Under the pieces are notes generated by a model that saw nothing but the letters and a program-made list of their open reading frames with translations, did not search any database and had not been told where the DNA came from. A stretch of DNA of 64,000 bases from Echinococcus granulosus (taxonomy: Eukaryota; Platyhelminthes; Cestoda; Cyclophyllidea; Taeniidae). Positions 44,601-63,543 of this stretch are shown piece after piece (the stretch's first letter is position 1; the number at the start of each line of letters is the position of its first letter). The DNA is taken from assembly GCF_000524195.1 (NCBI RefSeq), contig NW_020170474.1:148493-212492 (forward strand), written 5' to 3'. Both the position numbers and the translations under genes were made by a program.

Positions 44601-46940
44601 TCATATCGCAGATCTTCCCTTCCATCCATCCACTTAGCATCCCACCTACACAAGCGACCCAGCTGGTGATGGTGATATCAACGACGAAGAAGGCGACGAC
44701 TCCGTCTTCCTCCCCCCTGCCTACTTCCCCCTCACCAATCAATCGAGCAATCATCACAGACAAGGACGTCGTCTGCCTGACATAGCTCCAGTCCGTCTGC
44801 CCAACTTCGCCGCAGCAGCTAATCTGCATCCACCACTCTCTGTATCTGCAAACAAGGAAATCGTCAAATCACCCTCTCCACCCCTCCTGGTGGACCTTAC
44901 CTGCCCCCCTTCTCCTCCTCGTAACAACGCCCCAACAATGATCGTCACTGATGGACTGGATATGTGAGTTCTGGCTGCTTGAACGTATTTCAATTCCCTT
45001 CTCGATCCATTAAAGTCACTACAGCTATTCTCAGTTCACCCATCGTTGTCTTGGCCCCAGTTTAATTCACTCCAGCTCTGCTCTATTCAAGTTTACCTTC
45101 CACGCGTCACATGATTGACTGACTAGCTGGAATCTGTGATCAGGGGTAGATTAATGTTGCCTGTCAGGACGGAACTTCTTTCCTGACTAAATAGGTCACC
45201 ATACTGCTTGAGTGTTGTGCGTTGCTTAGCTAGCTTCCAAAATCTCCTCCTCCCTCCTCAGGGCCGAATACGATAATTTGGAGAACGCCTACTCGTCAGT
45301 TGCGCCAACCAATCGCACGCCACTGCGTCCGACACCGCAATACAGTGGTTGGCGGCCGCGGGATGTGCGTGGTCATCGACACGGAGGACTGCATCCTCGT
45401 AAAGTCGATAACCCTTACCAACGACACCTCCGTCTCAACGCGCACATCGTGGATGAAGCGCGTCGAATATGTCAACGTCTACACGCTATGGGGTGGCAGT
45501 CTGCGCTGTCGTTGCGGACGCAGTCATCGCCTTCAGCTTCTAGTTCGGAAGGTTGGTCTGCTGCCGATTGAAGTTTCGTCCTCTTTGCCCCTCCAAACCG
45601 CCTGGGAGACCTCATATAATCTCCCAGCTTTTATGAAGTGGAATCTTAGTTGAGGCCGCTTTTGGTTTCCTTGTTAGTAATTAAAGGTTCGGAGAATTGC
45701 AAGAGGTTTGAAAAGGCTTTCGGGTGGTTTTTAGGATCTTTAGAAGTTTAAGAAAACGCCTGAATGGTGTTCACCATCGACCTCACTTTATTGGTCGCTG
45801 ATAAAATTGTGGAGCTTTCGATGTGGTTGATTAGGTCGATCTTCGGATGTCTCAATGGTCGGATAAATCCATTGCTTCACATAGCCTTGCCTTCTAGACC
45901 CATCAAGCTCCAATCGCCACAACGAGGCACCACCTGGAAAAACTATTCTACTTCTCCCACCACCACCACCACCACCGCCACCACTACAACCACCGTCGGT
46001 GCATCGATATATACGAACTCCCAAACGCGGGGATTACGTCAACTCTCACAGCCTTCTTCGACGTCTTCAAGGCTTCGACAGTGGAACTGTTACCACGGTC
46101 ACCTCACAAATCGATGACGATCAATTGACTGACGATGGAACATTTGATAGCGAATTTCCAGACGAGGTAGAAGGCAATATGGTGAATGGCGAACCACAAA
46201 GCGGCTCACTTCTGATCCCTGCAGATCTTTGGCTTGGTAAGTTATCACCCCAAGCTTAATCCAGGACGATGAATGAATGCGTGTATGGATGGATAGATGG
46301 TTTGAGAATAAAAAAGCTGACCTGATATGATCCGGTCCATAGGCATAAGTGAATCTTTGGTAGATTTGGAAATCGAGGATGGTTAGAAGTATTCGTAGTT
46401 GATAGATTATTTCGAGGCGGTTGGATTATGCATGGATCCATGGAATAAATTATTGGGTCTGGGATGGATAAGTGGACGGGCTCGGTAACTTCTCGTTTTT
46501 CCTCGCCTTCCACAGATGTCGGTCGTCCACGTTCTCTAAGCAACGACTGTCTCATAGTTCACCACGACAGCGAAAATGACGATGACATCGACGGTTTTTC
46601 CCACTGTTCTCATCCACATCGTGGTGGAGGTGTCCTTGCTCGCGACCTTATTCTTCGTCGAGCAGCAAATGTCCGACAGCTCCTCCCACTCGAACTACAG
46701 CCCTTCATGATGCCTGGATGCTTCAGCAGTGTCTCTGTCACCACCACCACCACCTACGCCAAAAGTAGTGGCACTGCTGCCGTCTCGCTTCAGCGCCGCG
46801 GCGACCGCAATGGGCATCGACATCAACGTGGACGGCGTCGTCATCTCCTCGTAGCAGTGCGTGGAGGTGTGAAGAGGTCCTCCAGTGATCCTCTTCTTCC
46901 AACCGGTGTAGCTGCCAATTTGGATGTCAGCCTTATTTGA
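14066..46940 (+). CDS. transmembrane adenylate cyclase, divergent, with very long C-terminal tail
   Basis: Class III adenylate cyclase with the animal layout 6TM-C1-6TM-C2, expected to make cAMP at the plasma membrane. Exons: 14066-14665, 18182-18331, 18404-18519, 18587-18776, 19649-19776, 22489-22650, 24238-24400, 24996-25240, 27605-28024, 28736-28820, 29429-29551, 32273-32359, 38675-38919, 39157-39286, 39488-40090, 40349-40493, 40702-41036, 41119-41482, 41597-41736, 41867-42234, 42834-42978, 43261-43336, 43510-43598, 43665-44054, 44638-44963, 45262-45551, 45898-46236, 46516-46940. Phases match throughout and total 2,293 codons. C1 and C2 align with ADCY9-type cyclases as I recall them, but key active-site residues differ. 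The start is uncertain because of the acceptor-like site just upstream. Exons 11 (3' end), 22-24 and the optional intron at 41483-41596 are the weakest parts. No closer subtype is claimed. Confidence 0.85.
14666..18181 (+). other. cyclase intron 1, 3516 bp
   Basis: Accepted as intron because exon 1 joins the 18182 exon in phase 0 and gives exactly six membrane segments. Open frames at about 15432-15660 and 17867-18157 were considered and not used. It contains a 16-bp near-palindrome at 17536. The stretch 16540-16700 is compositionally different, but I do not recognise it. Confidence 0.55.
17536..17551. repeat. 16-bp near-palindrome GTCACGTATTTGTGAC
   Basis: Third copy of the set, in cyclase intron 1, with one G substitution from the consensus. 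The arms GTCAC and GTGAC are intact. Confidence 0.7.
18404..24400 (+). CDS. cyclase C1 catalytic domain (exons 3-7)
   Basis: Five exons encode the first cyclase homology domain, about residues 275-490. AELVGF (293-298) stands where cyclases have ADIVGF. A Gly/Ser/Pro insert of about 30 residues follows before TFTNQLIGQIKALCE. Exon 5 has PGEVLCIAGYPEVRVDHA, matching the GDCYYCVAG-PEPRADHA block at the same spacing. Exon 6 has MAIHTGEAYAAVLGQ and FDLLGADV, and exon 7 GRVLVSRATFDQLPEGYEG. Both metal-binding aspartates are therefore Glu (E294, E365). The fold is evident; catalytic competence is doubtful. Confidence 0.85.
19285..19520 (-). repeat. degenerate CCAT (TGGA on minus) minisatellite
   Basis: Tract of ATCCATCC, TTCCATCC and CATCCATCT units inside the intron before cyclase exon 5, in the opposite orientation to most other tracts here. 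Confidence 0.65.
19777..22488 (+). other. cyclase intron 5, 2712 bp
   Basis: Separates the two halves of the C1 domain. It is AT-rich, with no exon of matching phase and no recognised element. Confidence 0.55.
22651..24237 (+). other. cyclase intron 6, 1587 bp
   Basis: Lies within the C1 coding region, between AAAKPG and GRVLVS. No feature recognised. Confidence 0.55.
24996..25240 (+). CDS. cyclase exon 8, C1b linker
   Basis: An 82-codon exon after the C1 catalytic fold, entering in phase 0 and leaving in phase 2. It encodes an acidic, Ser-rich, partly helical segment including GLAQAFARLAHQITLES and MKEEGMEGEDEIAACL. The C1b region of animal cyclases is poorly conserved, so the placement rests on splice phase and position. 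Confidence 0.65.
25241..27604 (+). other. cyclase intron 8, 2364 bp
   Basis: Several open frames of 60-100 codons exist (for example around 25525-25836), but none has a pair of matching splice sites needed to keep the frame. Extra C1b exons cannot be excluded. Confidence 0.45.
27605..39286 (+). CDS. cyclase second membrane block (exons 9-14)
   Basis: Exon 9 (420 bp) opens with ANPSIKALEFRLLP, the segment that usually precedes TM7, then a Ser/Pro loop and TM7 (AWMVLLLVLLGVAGGLLVT). Exon 10 gives TM8 (FALIVYPCVITWCLLLLVTF), exon 11 TM9 (WVVLAIVVGIQ), exon 12 TM10 (ACVVFTLFLLLASLLFML), exon 13 TM11 (TVLACLSLLLLLTLTP) plus another hydrophobic stretch, exon 14 TM12 (AAHLVFVLLVCLLPW). The exons are tiny and scattered over 11.7 kb, but each keeps phase. 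The end of exon 11 at 29551 is the least certain. No glycosylated loop of the usual length is apparent. Confidence 0.72.
28025..28735 (+). other. cyclase intron 9, 711 bp
   Basis: Overlapping open frames of about 150 codons run on both strands (28161-28604 and 28189-28659). They have no splice, start or motif support and are regarded as chance openness. Confidence 0.55.
28821..29428 (+). other. cyclase intron 10, 608 bp
   Basis: Intron between the TM8 and TM9 exons. Nothing recognised. Confidence 0.5.
29552..32272 (+). other. cyclase intron 11, 2721 bp
   Basis: Contains a run of 12 C residues at about 30053-30064 and the near-palindrome at 31512. No exon with the right phase was seen other than those listed. 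Confidence 0.5.
31512..31527. repeat. 16-bp near-palindrome GTCACAAATATGTGAC
   Basis: Fourth copy, the exact reverse complement of the copy at 37634. Its right flank GCTGGTAACG is the inverted form of the left flank of the copy at 9484. Confidence 0.72.
33251..33274. repeat. GC-rich hairpin, 8-bp perfect stem
   Basis: GACCGGCC at 33251-33258 pairs with GGCCGGTC at 33267-33274 across an 8-base loop. It sits in a cyclase intron with no gene end nearby, so no terminator role is implied. Confidence 0.45.
34440..34870 (+). repeat. degenerate TGGA minisatellite, about 430 bp
   Basis: The longest TGGATGGATGA-type tract, heavily mutated. Read on the minus strand it yields spurious ORFs of His/Pro/Ile/Ser repeats (HPSIHPS-like), which are not genes. 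Confidence 0.75.
37634..37649. repeat. 16-bp near-palindrome GTCACATATTTGTGAC
   Basis: Fifth copy and the consensus form, in cyclase intron 12, followed by GTTGATGAGG. Confidence 0.72.
39488..41036 (+). CDS. cyclase C2 catalytic domain (exons 15-17)
   Basis: Exon 15 starts with the juxtamembrane helix and signal LIGRRFALEHLLDNQIPRAHL, the counterpart of the LLYNILPxHVA motif. HLATAVIAVAIHG follows where C2 domains have their first strand, then a Ser-rich insert, and then RRLNRRICLIDQ and LVKVHSVGNCVAYALLDA, aligned with the KIKTIGSTYMAA block. Exons 16-17 give LFAAFLIQLFEEL, LQIGLHIGATVSGVVDG and HETLDFALRLAN. By this alignment the adenine-selecting Lys is H1136 and the adenine-selecting Asp is L1215. 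The catalytic Asn is D1222, and the transition-state Arg is kept as R1226. Confidence 0.82.
41119..46940 (+). CDS. cyclase C-terminal tail (exons 18-28), about 980 residues
   Basis: Eleven exons follow the C2 domain in continuous phase and end at a TGA at 46938-46940. The tail looks intrinsically disordered: nine-proline runs near 41200 and 45960, a THHHHSNPLY stretch and the acidic block DNEYYDDEDEEVEEVNG near 42060, a second acidic patch NDDEEEDDLEAEM near 43775, and Ser/Thr-rich spacers. Splice phases agree at every join (for example HI joined to HPTYTSDPAG, and GLDM joined to AEYDNLENAY). Known animal cyclases have C-terminal tails of up to a few hundred residues, so this is unusually long. 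Weakest joins: 43261-43336 to 43510-43598 to 43665. If the tail were a separate gene it would lack an obvious start codon. Confidence 0.7.
41483..41596 (+). other. possible optional (retained) intron, 114 bp
   Basis: A GTAACG donor at 41483 and a strong T-tract acceptor TTTTTTTTGCAG ending at 41596 bound a segment of exactly 38 codons, phase 1 on both sides, with no stop in frame. Both the spliced and the unspliced message would be translatable. Confidence 0.55.
42235..42833 (+). other. cyclase tail intron, 599 bp
   Basis: A minus-strand open frame of 166 codons overlaps it (42303-42803) but has no promoter, splice or motif support. Confidence 0.5.
44085..44600 (+). repeat. degenerate TGGA minisatellite in tail intron
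   Basis: Fills most of the intron 44055-44637, with units such as GGATGG, TGGTTGAT and TGAATGGATGG. It runs up to the pyrimidine-rich acceptor of the next exon, which itself looks derived from the opposite strand of the same repeat (CCATCCATCCACTTAG). Confidence 0.7.
46255..46460 (+). repeat. degenerate TGGA minisatellite in last cyclase intron
   Basis: Short tract (GTATGGATGGATAGATGG and later decayed units) in the 279-bp intron before the final exon. Confidence 0.6.
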
Positions 46941-49900
46941 TTACTAGATAGTGTGGGTCTTCCTTTGCCCATCTTTTCTCTGTCGATTAAGTACTTTTTG
47001 CCACTGGTAATAATTGTTAATGATAATACTTACCCCAAGATATGTTCTGCGAGTTATTGGACAGAAGTGTCACTAGATAGGCGAACGTTTGTGGTTCAGT
47101 CTAATCTCCGCGCTCTCCACCTGACGAACAGTTTGATCGTGGCTACTTGTTGACACAGTGTAGACCTGACAACGGCGGCTCTCAAATGTCTTTTGTCTTG
47201 CGCATGAAAATCAGGAGACGTGCGTGCCCTCCGCACCAAGAAGAGAGGATATAGCATGGCGATTTCGCAATCACTGCAATCCTCCTTTCCTAGTAGGTTG
47301 TGTCTATGAAATATAAGTACCCGGTGGAGATTCGCCCTATGTGATAAATCCAGCGAAATGTGTGGGAGGTCTTGTGGTAGATCCATAGAATCTGTGATGT
47401 AATTGCAGCCGGAGACGGAAGGGGTGAGCGTGCAGTGTCAACTCGGGGAGTGAAAAAGATTTGGATGGAGTTGTGAGCACTGACTGGACGCACAGGGAGA
47501 GGTAAGGGTTAGTAAGCGCATGCACCGCCTGGGATTGCATGCACTTGATGAAAGGGGCAACTTCATCGTTCAGAAGATAACTTGATACAAAAGAGGCAAA
47601 TTTTAGTAGTGATAGCACTCCAGAAGCAAGCATTTATAGGAACTGAGTTCCTAAATGCAACTAGGGGGAAAGGAAATCGGGAAGGAGATCTCATTTTGGT
47701 GGATGGATGATTGCGATCTTGCTCAAGCAGAGTTGCAGCTTACGGTGATGAAGACGACAAGGTGATGGTGGGATAATGGCAACCAAGTCAATAGTGCGGT
47801 GGGAGTCCACTCTTCTTATTTCATTAAACAAGTATTGTTGAACCACATCGTTGATGCATGGTGGGTCGGTGGAGGAGACGGCTATTGCTCAACAGAGAGA
47901 ACATCCTGCTCATTACGATTCCAACTCAAATTGTGATACATCGGTTCCTCTGTTGAGCCGCGAAATCACAAGATGAGTGAGAAATGTTTCCCTGCTTATC
48001 TAATTCCTCTCCTCCTATTCTCTATTTTTGCGTATCTTCATCTCCATTTCCACCCATTACAAATTTAGTTCTTGCGAACCATGTCTGTCGCCAAATGCAC
48101 AAACCTCACCCTATAGAAGTAACAATACTTGAGCACATTAATTTACAACAAACAACCGCAAACTCGGCTAACATTGCGGTTTCAAGCACACGGTGAGTAT
48201 GATAAACCTTATGTTCGCAATCACATCTATGTTTCCTTTTTACCTCATGATAGATACAAACTGATAGCATCATTCAATAACAGTGATTTCGTAGGTAATA
48301 AATACTACCGGATAGAATAAATCAGCAATTCTCACAGTCTCGTTTAATCAACAAATTTAAATGTAATAAATTTGCATCAGTTTGCTCAAAAATGCCGTAT
48401 TTAGGTTACCAAATAGAAACCCTCATGTTAGTGGGTGACGAAAAAAGGGATTTGAAGGAATACTTGAACGTACACAAATTATTAGTTTTGATGAATTTTA
48501 AGCACTCTGTACCAATCTCTTAAATTGATTGAATGAATTCTAACTGTAAGTCTTTTCCTTTTCTTCCATTGCTGCGCAAAGTTTTTGGTCTTTTTAGTAA
48601 AGATCTCTATTTTGTTTTACGTTACGCAAACTAAAAGTTGAGAGAGGCTTTAATCGTTTCGATGGCGCACTTTTGTTTGAATGCACCTTTCGGACGGGGA
48701 GTTTTCAATGGGCGCTACCCTCTCAAGGGGACGTTTGTCATAAAAGCACAAAGCTGGAAATTCTTGTAACTGTTCATGCTTCCAATATCTGTTCCCTACC
48801 TTAAATGTCGCTAGTGAAATCGCATCTACCTAGCTAGTCTGCTCGTCTTGAGTTAGTGAAGGCCATGGCGTAAGGGATAAACGCTGAAACTTATACTGAT
48901 GGCTGCGGTGGCGGAGCTCCCTCCCTTCAAGAAAGGTATGGATTTTGAAGAGTGGCCCAAAGGGGCCAAATCTAACCTTTGGCTGTAGCTCCGAAGCCAG
49001 GGGACACTCTAGGTTCTCCATGCTCTTCCCCAAAAAACGCTACGCTACCCAATGCCGATTCACCATCGACCAGGAAAAGTAGCCATTAGCTAGATACTTC
49101 TTTCATAGCTGCCAAAAGGTAAGCTATGACGGCGACGAGTACGCGAGAGACCTCAAACTTCTAGCACATCCGGCCTTCCTTGGCTCACTTCCATGCAGGG
49201 TTTCTGGATGAATGACCGTTCGGTTCAGACACTGAGTTTGACCACTCATTATGGTTGAGGAACTCTGTAACCCGAGTACCAATTCCCTCAGTCAACCGGC
49301 CAAGTTTGCAACCATGAAACGTCAGGGGTTGCTTACGGTCCCATAGTACAACATCTGCAAAAGGCGTCCAAATCTGACATCCCCATGTCGTGGTCCTCCA
49401 CGTTATACCCCACAGTCGGATAACCCGTCATTTTTCCTTCTCTGTTCGCTCCCAAATGGCTCCGTTCATTGTCGCAAGTCCCAGACGAACTGGAAGGACG
49501 TTCACGCAGTGGAGGGTACCTTCTCTACCTGCCAAGACACTGAAGCCAGTGCAGCCCTTTCGCTACCGAGGCAGACATCGATGACATTTTCAACATCCCC
49601 TTCAGGGCCGCAGTCACTCCTGAGTAACTTGGATTGCCTCGGCGCGCAGCTTATTCATGCTACCGACAGCAAGGGAAAAGAACTTCGCAAGTTACTTGTT
49701 AAGTACGCAAATATACATATTTCTGAGATTTCTCATATTATTTCAGTTTCTACACTACTGAGTTGCATTTTCATGTTGTGCAACTTTGGAGCAGGCGAAG
49801 TGCATAATTTTAGCCTTCATCAATCCAATGGTAGTAGTTTTTTTATTTTACAACCGATGAGATTTTTACAATTCCCTGAATTTTTTTGAGGATGAAGGAG

Positions 49901-52222
49901 GCCATAATACTCGGGCGGAATATGTTCTGTCGACCCATAGATGGGCTTAGGGGCCATTGGCATTTACCTGAGGTTTGCCCACCCGGGGAAGGTACGATGG
50001 CAGGGCACCTAAGCGGCCCATTTACCGAAACCGAGAGCTAACCAAACAACCGACGCATTGTATTTTGTGAAAGCTCAGATATCTGTAGAATGGTTCCATA
50101 TTTCTCAATGGAAATACTGCTTACTTCATCAAGTAGGAAGGAATAATCTCCTCTTTTGTAGCATTGGGCAGGCATTGGTTCACCATGAAAACAACACGCA
50201 TGGTAATTGTTCATCCAAGTACAGATGTTAGTTCAGCACAATTGGGACTCAAGTGACGGTAGAAGATCATGGAATCTGGGAAGAGCGTGGAAAGTCAGTG
50301 GTGGTGCGTGCTTTCTCCAATAAGGAAATAGAGATGGTAGAAACAAAAAATTGACCCTTGAAATTCCACAGAACTTGCGCCTTGCTGACTCCCCATTGAG
50401 TTGTCAGTCATCCAGTGTTGAGAGCCCTCAAAATTTCGAATTGATGTTTTCTGGCTTTTAGAGTGCTGATGTATGCATTGGGGAGGGGCAGTCCTCCAGC
50501 TACGCAATCGGTAAACCTCCCCTTTTCTATCCGCTTTTGCCATCACTTCTCAGTATCCCAATCTTAGATCCAACGTGGAGAACAACTTCGACCCTCGTGG
50601 GGAGTCCCATTAATCGTGGGGATAGGGAAGAGCATTCATCCCTATTGTCGGGTTTAACCTTCCGTAATCGGCGCACGGCCGAAGACTTCTGCCTGTGGTG
50701 TCCATGGTGAGATGGAGGATTTTATGATCTTGTGAATCGCGTCGACTGGACGGTTGTCAAATTGGTTTACTCTTGACGGTGCTTTTTTTGCCCGATTAAA
50801 CACCTCCCCATGAGAATATATTTGTGTGCTTGACCCGGTAACTTCCAAAGTTCTTTCGTCTAGGCTGGTCATTGATTTTGCTGCGGCTTCAAATGGGACA
50901 CTCCAGACATCACCGACACTTGTCTTCGGTGATGGACAAGTTTAGTGGATAGAGCGTACGCTTTGTGAGAAAAGCAGAACTACTTTAATGCTGCTTAGGA
51001 AATCGGTTTCACGATTTGTAAGTCCGTGCAAGCTCTGGCCATATGAGAGACCTCACCACCCGCGTCTTTGGTAATGCCTCACATAAAATTTTTTGTCCAC
51101 CATCACCTCGTTTTCTTCTACTGGTCGCGGACATGGGTGGGGCAATTTTAACCTTTTGGCGAAGGGAATGGGAGGTTCCGCTGCTTGCCATTGACCTGGA
51201 CGCACCAGACTCAAAGCAGTAACTCCACAAATGACTTTCTAATTAGTTTGGAGATTGGAGGAGTGAATGAGAGACGGTAGGAAAAACGAAGGCATATTTA
51301 CCTTTAGAGAGGGAAGTGATCGATCCTGGTAGAATGGTTTTGCATGTGGTCGGTCATTTCTGTTGTTTTGATTGAGTGCCACAAGCACCTCAGAGAGGAA
51401 CCGTACAAGTTCACTGAGAAAGTTGGTGTCCGTACTGCGGAGTTTGTTGACCATAATACACACATGACCACTGTTTCTAAGCTGGACGTCTATCCATTTC
51501 TCTACTCTTGGCAAAGGGCTGGGGTAAGCAGGCCTTCAAGGATCTTGTGGGTTACTTGCGTAATCATTGCTGTATATTCCATCTTTTGGCTGCAATAAAA
51601 GGGTTCTCTGGCTAATGTCCGCTAATAGAAATCGGTGCCCATAATTACCTAGATGGTCACAGAGACGGATTTAAGGCTCTGAGGTGGTGCACGTAGGGTC
51701 TGTTATGTCTTTTGTCGTCTGACGTGAGTAAACCAAACGATGGAGCTTATGCCCCGGTTTCAGACTCCTGAAAGGGGTAGAATGGTTAGATAAAGATAAC
51801 ATATAATGCATAGTAAAAGAAATTTCACAATGGTTAAAGTTCAACAAAGCTGTCAATGATCACACTATCCAAATCGTGTAAAAGTGAAAAGTGAAATATA
51901 TTTCTAATTTCGTTTTGTGGAAAATTATGTTGGCTATTCATTTATCGCTAGAATAATTCTCGAGTATCAGTAGAGGAGTCTATCTTGTTTCTAATAGTTA
52001 GATAAAGCATACATTAAACTTAGTCGCTCTTATGGACACATATGAAAATATAAACGTATAAGCACAATGCTCATTTATTGCTCAAAAATTATGAAAACGG
52101 AGCGACACTTGATAAATTTTTAAATGATTTAACTAAGCCCAAATAGCAATCCACCTAGGCAACTTATTTTTAAATTCAATGGTTTCATATTGTTTTAGTT
52201 GTTTTAGCGGACCCGGTGACAT
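46941..52222. other. intergenic region, cyclase to ALT, 5.3 kb
   Basis: It should hold the cyclase 3' UTR and ALT upstream sequence. No canonical AATAAA was seen soon after the cyclase stop. Apart from the gag-like remnant at 48899-49211 I recognise nothing. The open frames on both strands (for example 47337-47633 minus and 49509-49889 plus) have no supporting motif. The last 400 bp before ALT are AT-rich. Confidence 0.5.
48899..49211 (+). pseudogene. possible decayed LTR-retrotransposon gag fragment
   Basis: Two short open segments in different frames. The first reads MAAVAELPPFKKGMDFEEW and stops at 48986. The second, from 49125, reads YDGDEYARDLKLLAHPAFLG. The LPPF...W opening and the EYARDLKLLAHPAF helix resemble capsid-type gag proteins of invertebrate gypsy-like elements. 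Stops and frame changes between them mean it is not functional. No LTRs, reverse transcriptase or integrase were seen. Confidence 0.3.
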
Positions 52223-52230
52223 TATAAAAG
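52223..52230 (+). promoter_or_regulatory. TATA box of the ALT gene (TATAAAAG)
   Basis: A perfect TATAAAAG lies 63 bp before the ALT start codon. Initiation about 30 bp downstream would give a 5' leader of roughly 25-35 nt. Confidence 0.7.
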
Positions 52231-52285
52231 TCTCGATAACCGAGCGTTTTGGCCTCATTCTATACCCCTCATTTCTGCTTGCCTC

Positions 52286-61138
<8,853 letters not shown>

Positions 61139-63487
61139 TCACTTCCATCTTCATCATTGTTCTCACCCTCACCATGGACAGTCCCTTGTTATTGCGTCGC
61201 CTGACAATCACTCGCACCTCCCTCCACTCTACCCCTACCACACGTCGATTTTTTTATAATTCGGCTAAATCAACAGATGAGCACATACAAAGACGATTTC
61301 TTCCATAGTTGTAGATCCTTAAATTTTGATCAGTTCCATGTCACCAATCGCAGTCACTGAGATGAATAATTACCATGTGTCCGTCGAGCCTCTCTTCCTG
61401 TTGGTCGGTTTGAAAGGGGTATTATTGGGTCAGGTAGGAAGTGAGGACAAAGTCTTCGATTTGTGCACCTGCTACATGGAGACCCCCATAAGATCTTGAT
61501 GGTCATGAATGCCCTCACATGGCGGTTGGGTCGGTTTTGTAGTCGGAGGGCAGGACCAGAATGAGTGAACGCGACGGCGGCTGCGTGATTCGTTCAAACA
61601 TGCGTGCGACCGCAAGTACACAGTGGTCGCTTGATCGTCGTGGCCTGTGATGTTGCAGGAAGGTAAGAAGAAGACTTTCTTATTCACCATCGGCGCAGGG
61701 ACTGAATCACGGAGCGTAGACGATGCATTGCACAATCTCAGGAAGGTGGAGGAGGCTCTGGATCTTCATAGCGTCACTTCAGGTAGTTGGATTAATTTGT
61801 CCTGCAAAGGAAGACAACCACGAAGTTGAATGGAATAGCCGTTGGTTATTACTCACGTTTTTGGCCCACTCGACGGAGAGGAAGATGATCAAATCATTAT
61901 CCAGCTGTATTCGGTAAGTGGAAGACACCACCATCTTTTGTGCCCTCTTTTAATGGAAATCCACACCAACTGGGCGATGCTCGTCCTCTTGAGAAGGCTT
62001 TTTGTCTCCACCCTTGGTCATCACCTATCCAGGCGTCTTGATACCTCCTCACTGAGCAAGAAGTAAATTTATGTGAGGTGATGTCAAGCCCAGCATTTCC
62101 GAGATCCTGAAGCTCTTCCATCAAGTAAAGTGACAGTTTTGTAAGTTAGCCAGCAAATTTAAAGACTTTCCAGATGTCCAGCCCCTTAATTAGCCAATCG
62201 CTGTCATGCATTTTACCCCAGAAATCAACTCAACTCTTTATATCGAACTCTCTTTTGACCTTGACCCTTTATCGACACATTTGACGGTAACGCGATCCTC
62301 CCACTGGAGAAAACACCTCCACACTGGACGCTCTCTTATTTTAAATGCACAGTGTGGACTTCCAATTTTACAAAATGGAAACGTTTTTTATGTCCCTCGA
62401 TTACAAATCTGTTTGATGATATTTTGATTCGACTGGGATACACGGCAAAAATGGATACGGTCTTCCCAAGGTCAAATTTTAGGGTAGTCTAATGAGTTTG
62501 ATGCCAAGTCCACTTTGAGTTAGAAACAGTTTTACTCTTTGAATGCATTCTGCCCCCAAATGACACCGAGCTAGTCAACTCTTAAAGCGATTGTGTGGAA
62601 TACAGGTGAGACGTGACCTTGACCTCAACGCCATCACTGTCCGGTGAGTTACTACCGTCACGGTGGTACATACCACCCAACATAATTTTTCCGCTATCAT
62701 GCGATCCAACAACTTGACAGGCATTATTATCTACGTGTCCGTGGTGTGGAGTTCGAACCACGCGCATGAAGGTCAGTAGGCGACGCTTTGTGCACAGGTG
62801 ACCTTTCAACTCGTCTTCCGTTGGATTATGAGTTACTCTGGATTGATGGGTTGAGCTTGAGACAACAAGATGGCCGTGATATGGTCTCGACTTGCGATAC
62901 TTCTGTTACTATTGGTCAATTCAGGGAGGACAGGTGGTAGTGTCATAGAGTAAACCAATAAAACACCGATGCCCCCTTTGCTTTTGACGCCCTGAGTAGT
63001 CATTGGTCTGGCAACCCAGTCCCACAGTAGACTGCCCCTCGGTTTACTTAATCATAAAAGTTTACGTTTCCTGCGTTTACTTTAACCATGGCAGCAAGCA
63101 TGCATGCCCTTGTAAATAATTGCCTCTGTCCCACAAGCAAGCCCCCCTATTGATAGTCCCATCTGCCAGATTTCGATTGGTCGGTAAAATGGTAGCCAAT
63201 CACATAAAAGTGGACAGATGATTGGTTATCTGACCATCGACTGTGGAGCTCCACTCACCGAATCACTAAGGCTATTTTGAGAGGCGCAGGTGTACATGCA
63301 GGAGGAAACGAAAAGGAGGAGGGGGGAGGGCGTGATCATAGGCCACTCTATTTGGCATGAATCCCACTGTTTAAGAGGTGGCCTTTCTCCACCGATTGTT
63401 TACGAATTTGGATGTTGTAATTTCCCTGAAAGTAGACAGATTCGTTAACTTTATTGTTTGAACAAGTGTGTAAACTTTGACGTTTAG
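61139..63487. other. intergenic region after ALT, 2.3 kb
   Basis: Expected to include the ALT 3' UTR, although no canonical AATAAA was seen close to the stop. The open frames at 61472-61735 (minus), 61842-62066 (plus) and 62582-62809 (minus) lack motifs. No repeat or RNA gene recognised. Confidence 0.5.
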
Positions 63488-63495
63488 TATAAATA
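63488..63495 (+). promoter_or_regulatory. candidate TATA box (TATAAATA)
   Basis: A TATAAATA about 50 bp before an in-frame ATG at 63544 that opens a 250-bp exon-like frame. The first ATG at 63511 is too close to be downstream of a typical start site, so 63544 is the better candidate. Confidence 0.45.
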
Positions 63496-63543
63496 AGACA
63501 AACAGTGGGGATGGGGCCTTTCCTCGAACAATTTGAAGATTTG

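Noticed and set aside
62740..62775. GGAGTTCGAACCACG resembling a tRNA T arm
   Set aside because: The stem next to the loop does not pair as a T stem, and no D arm or acceptor stem is found nearby.
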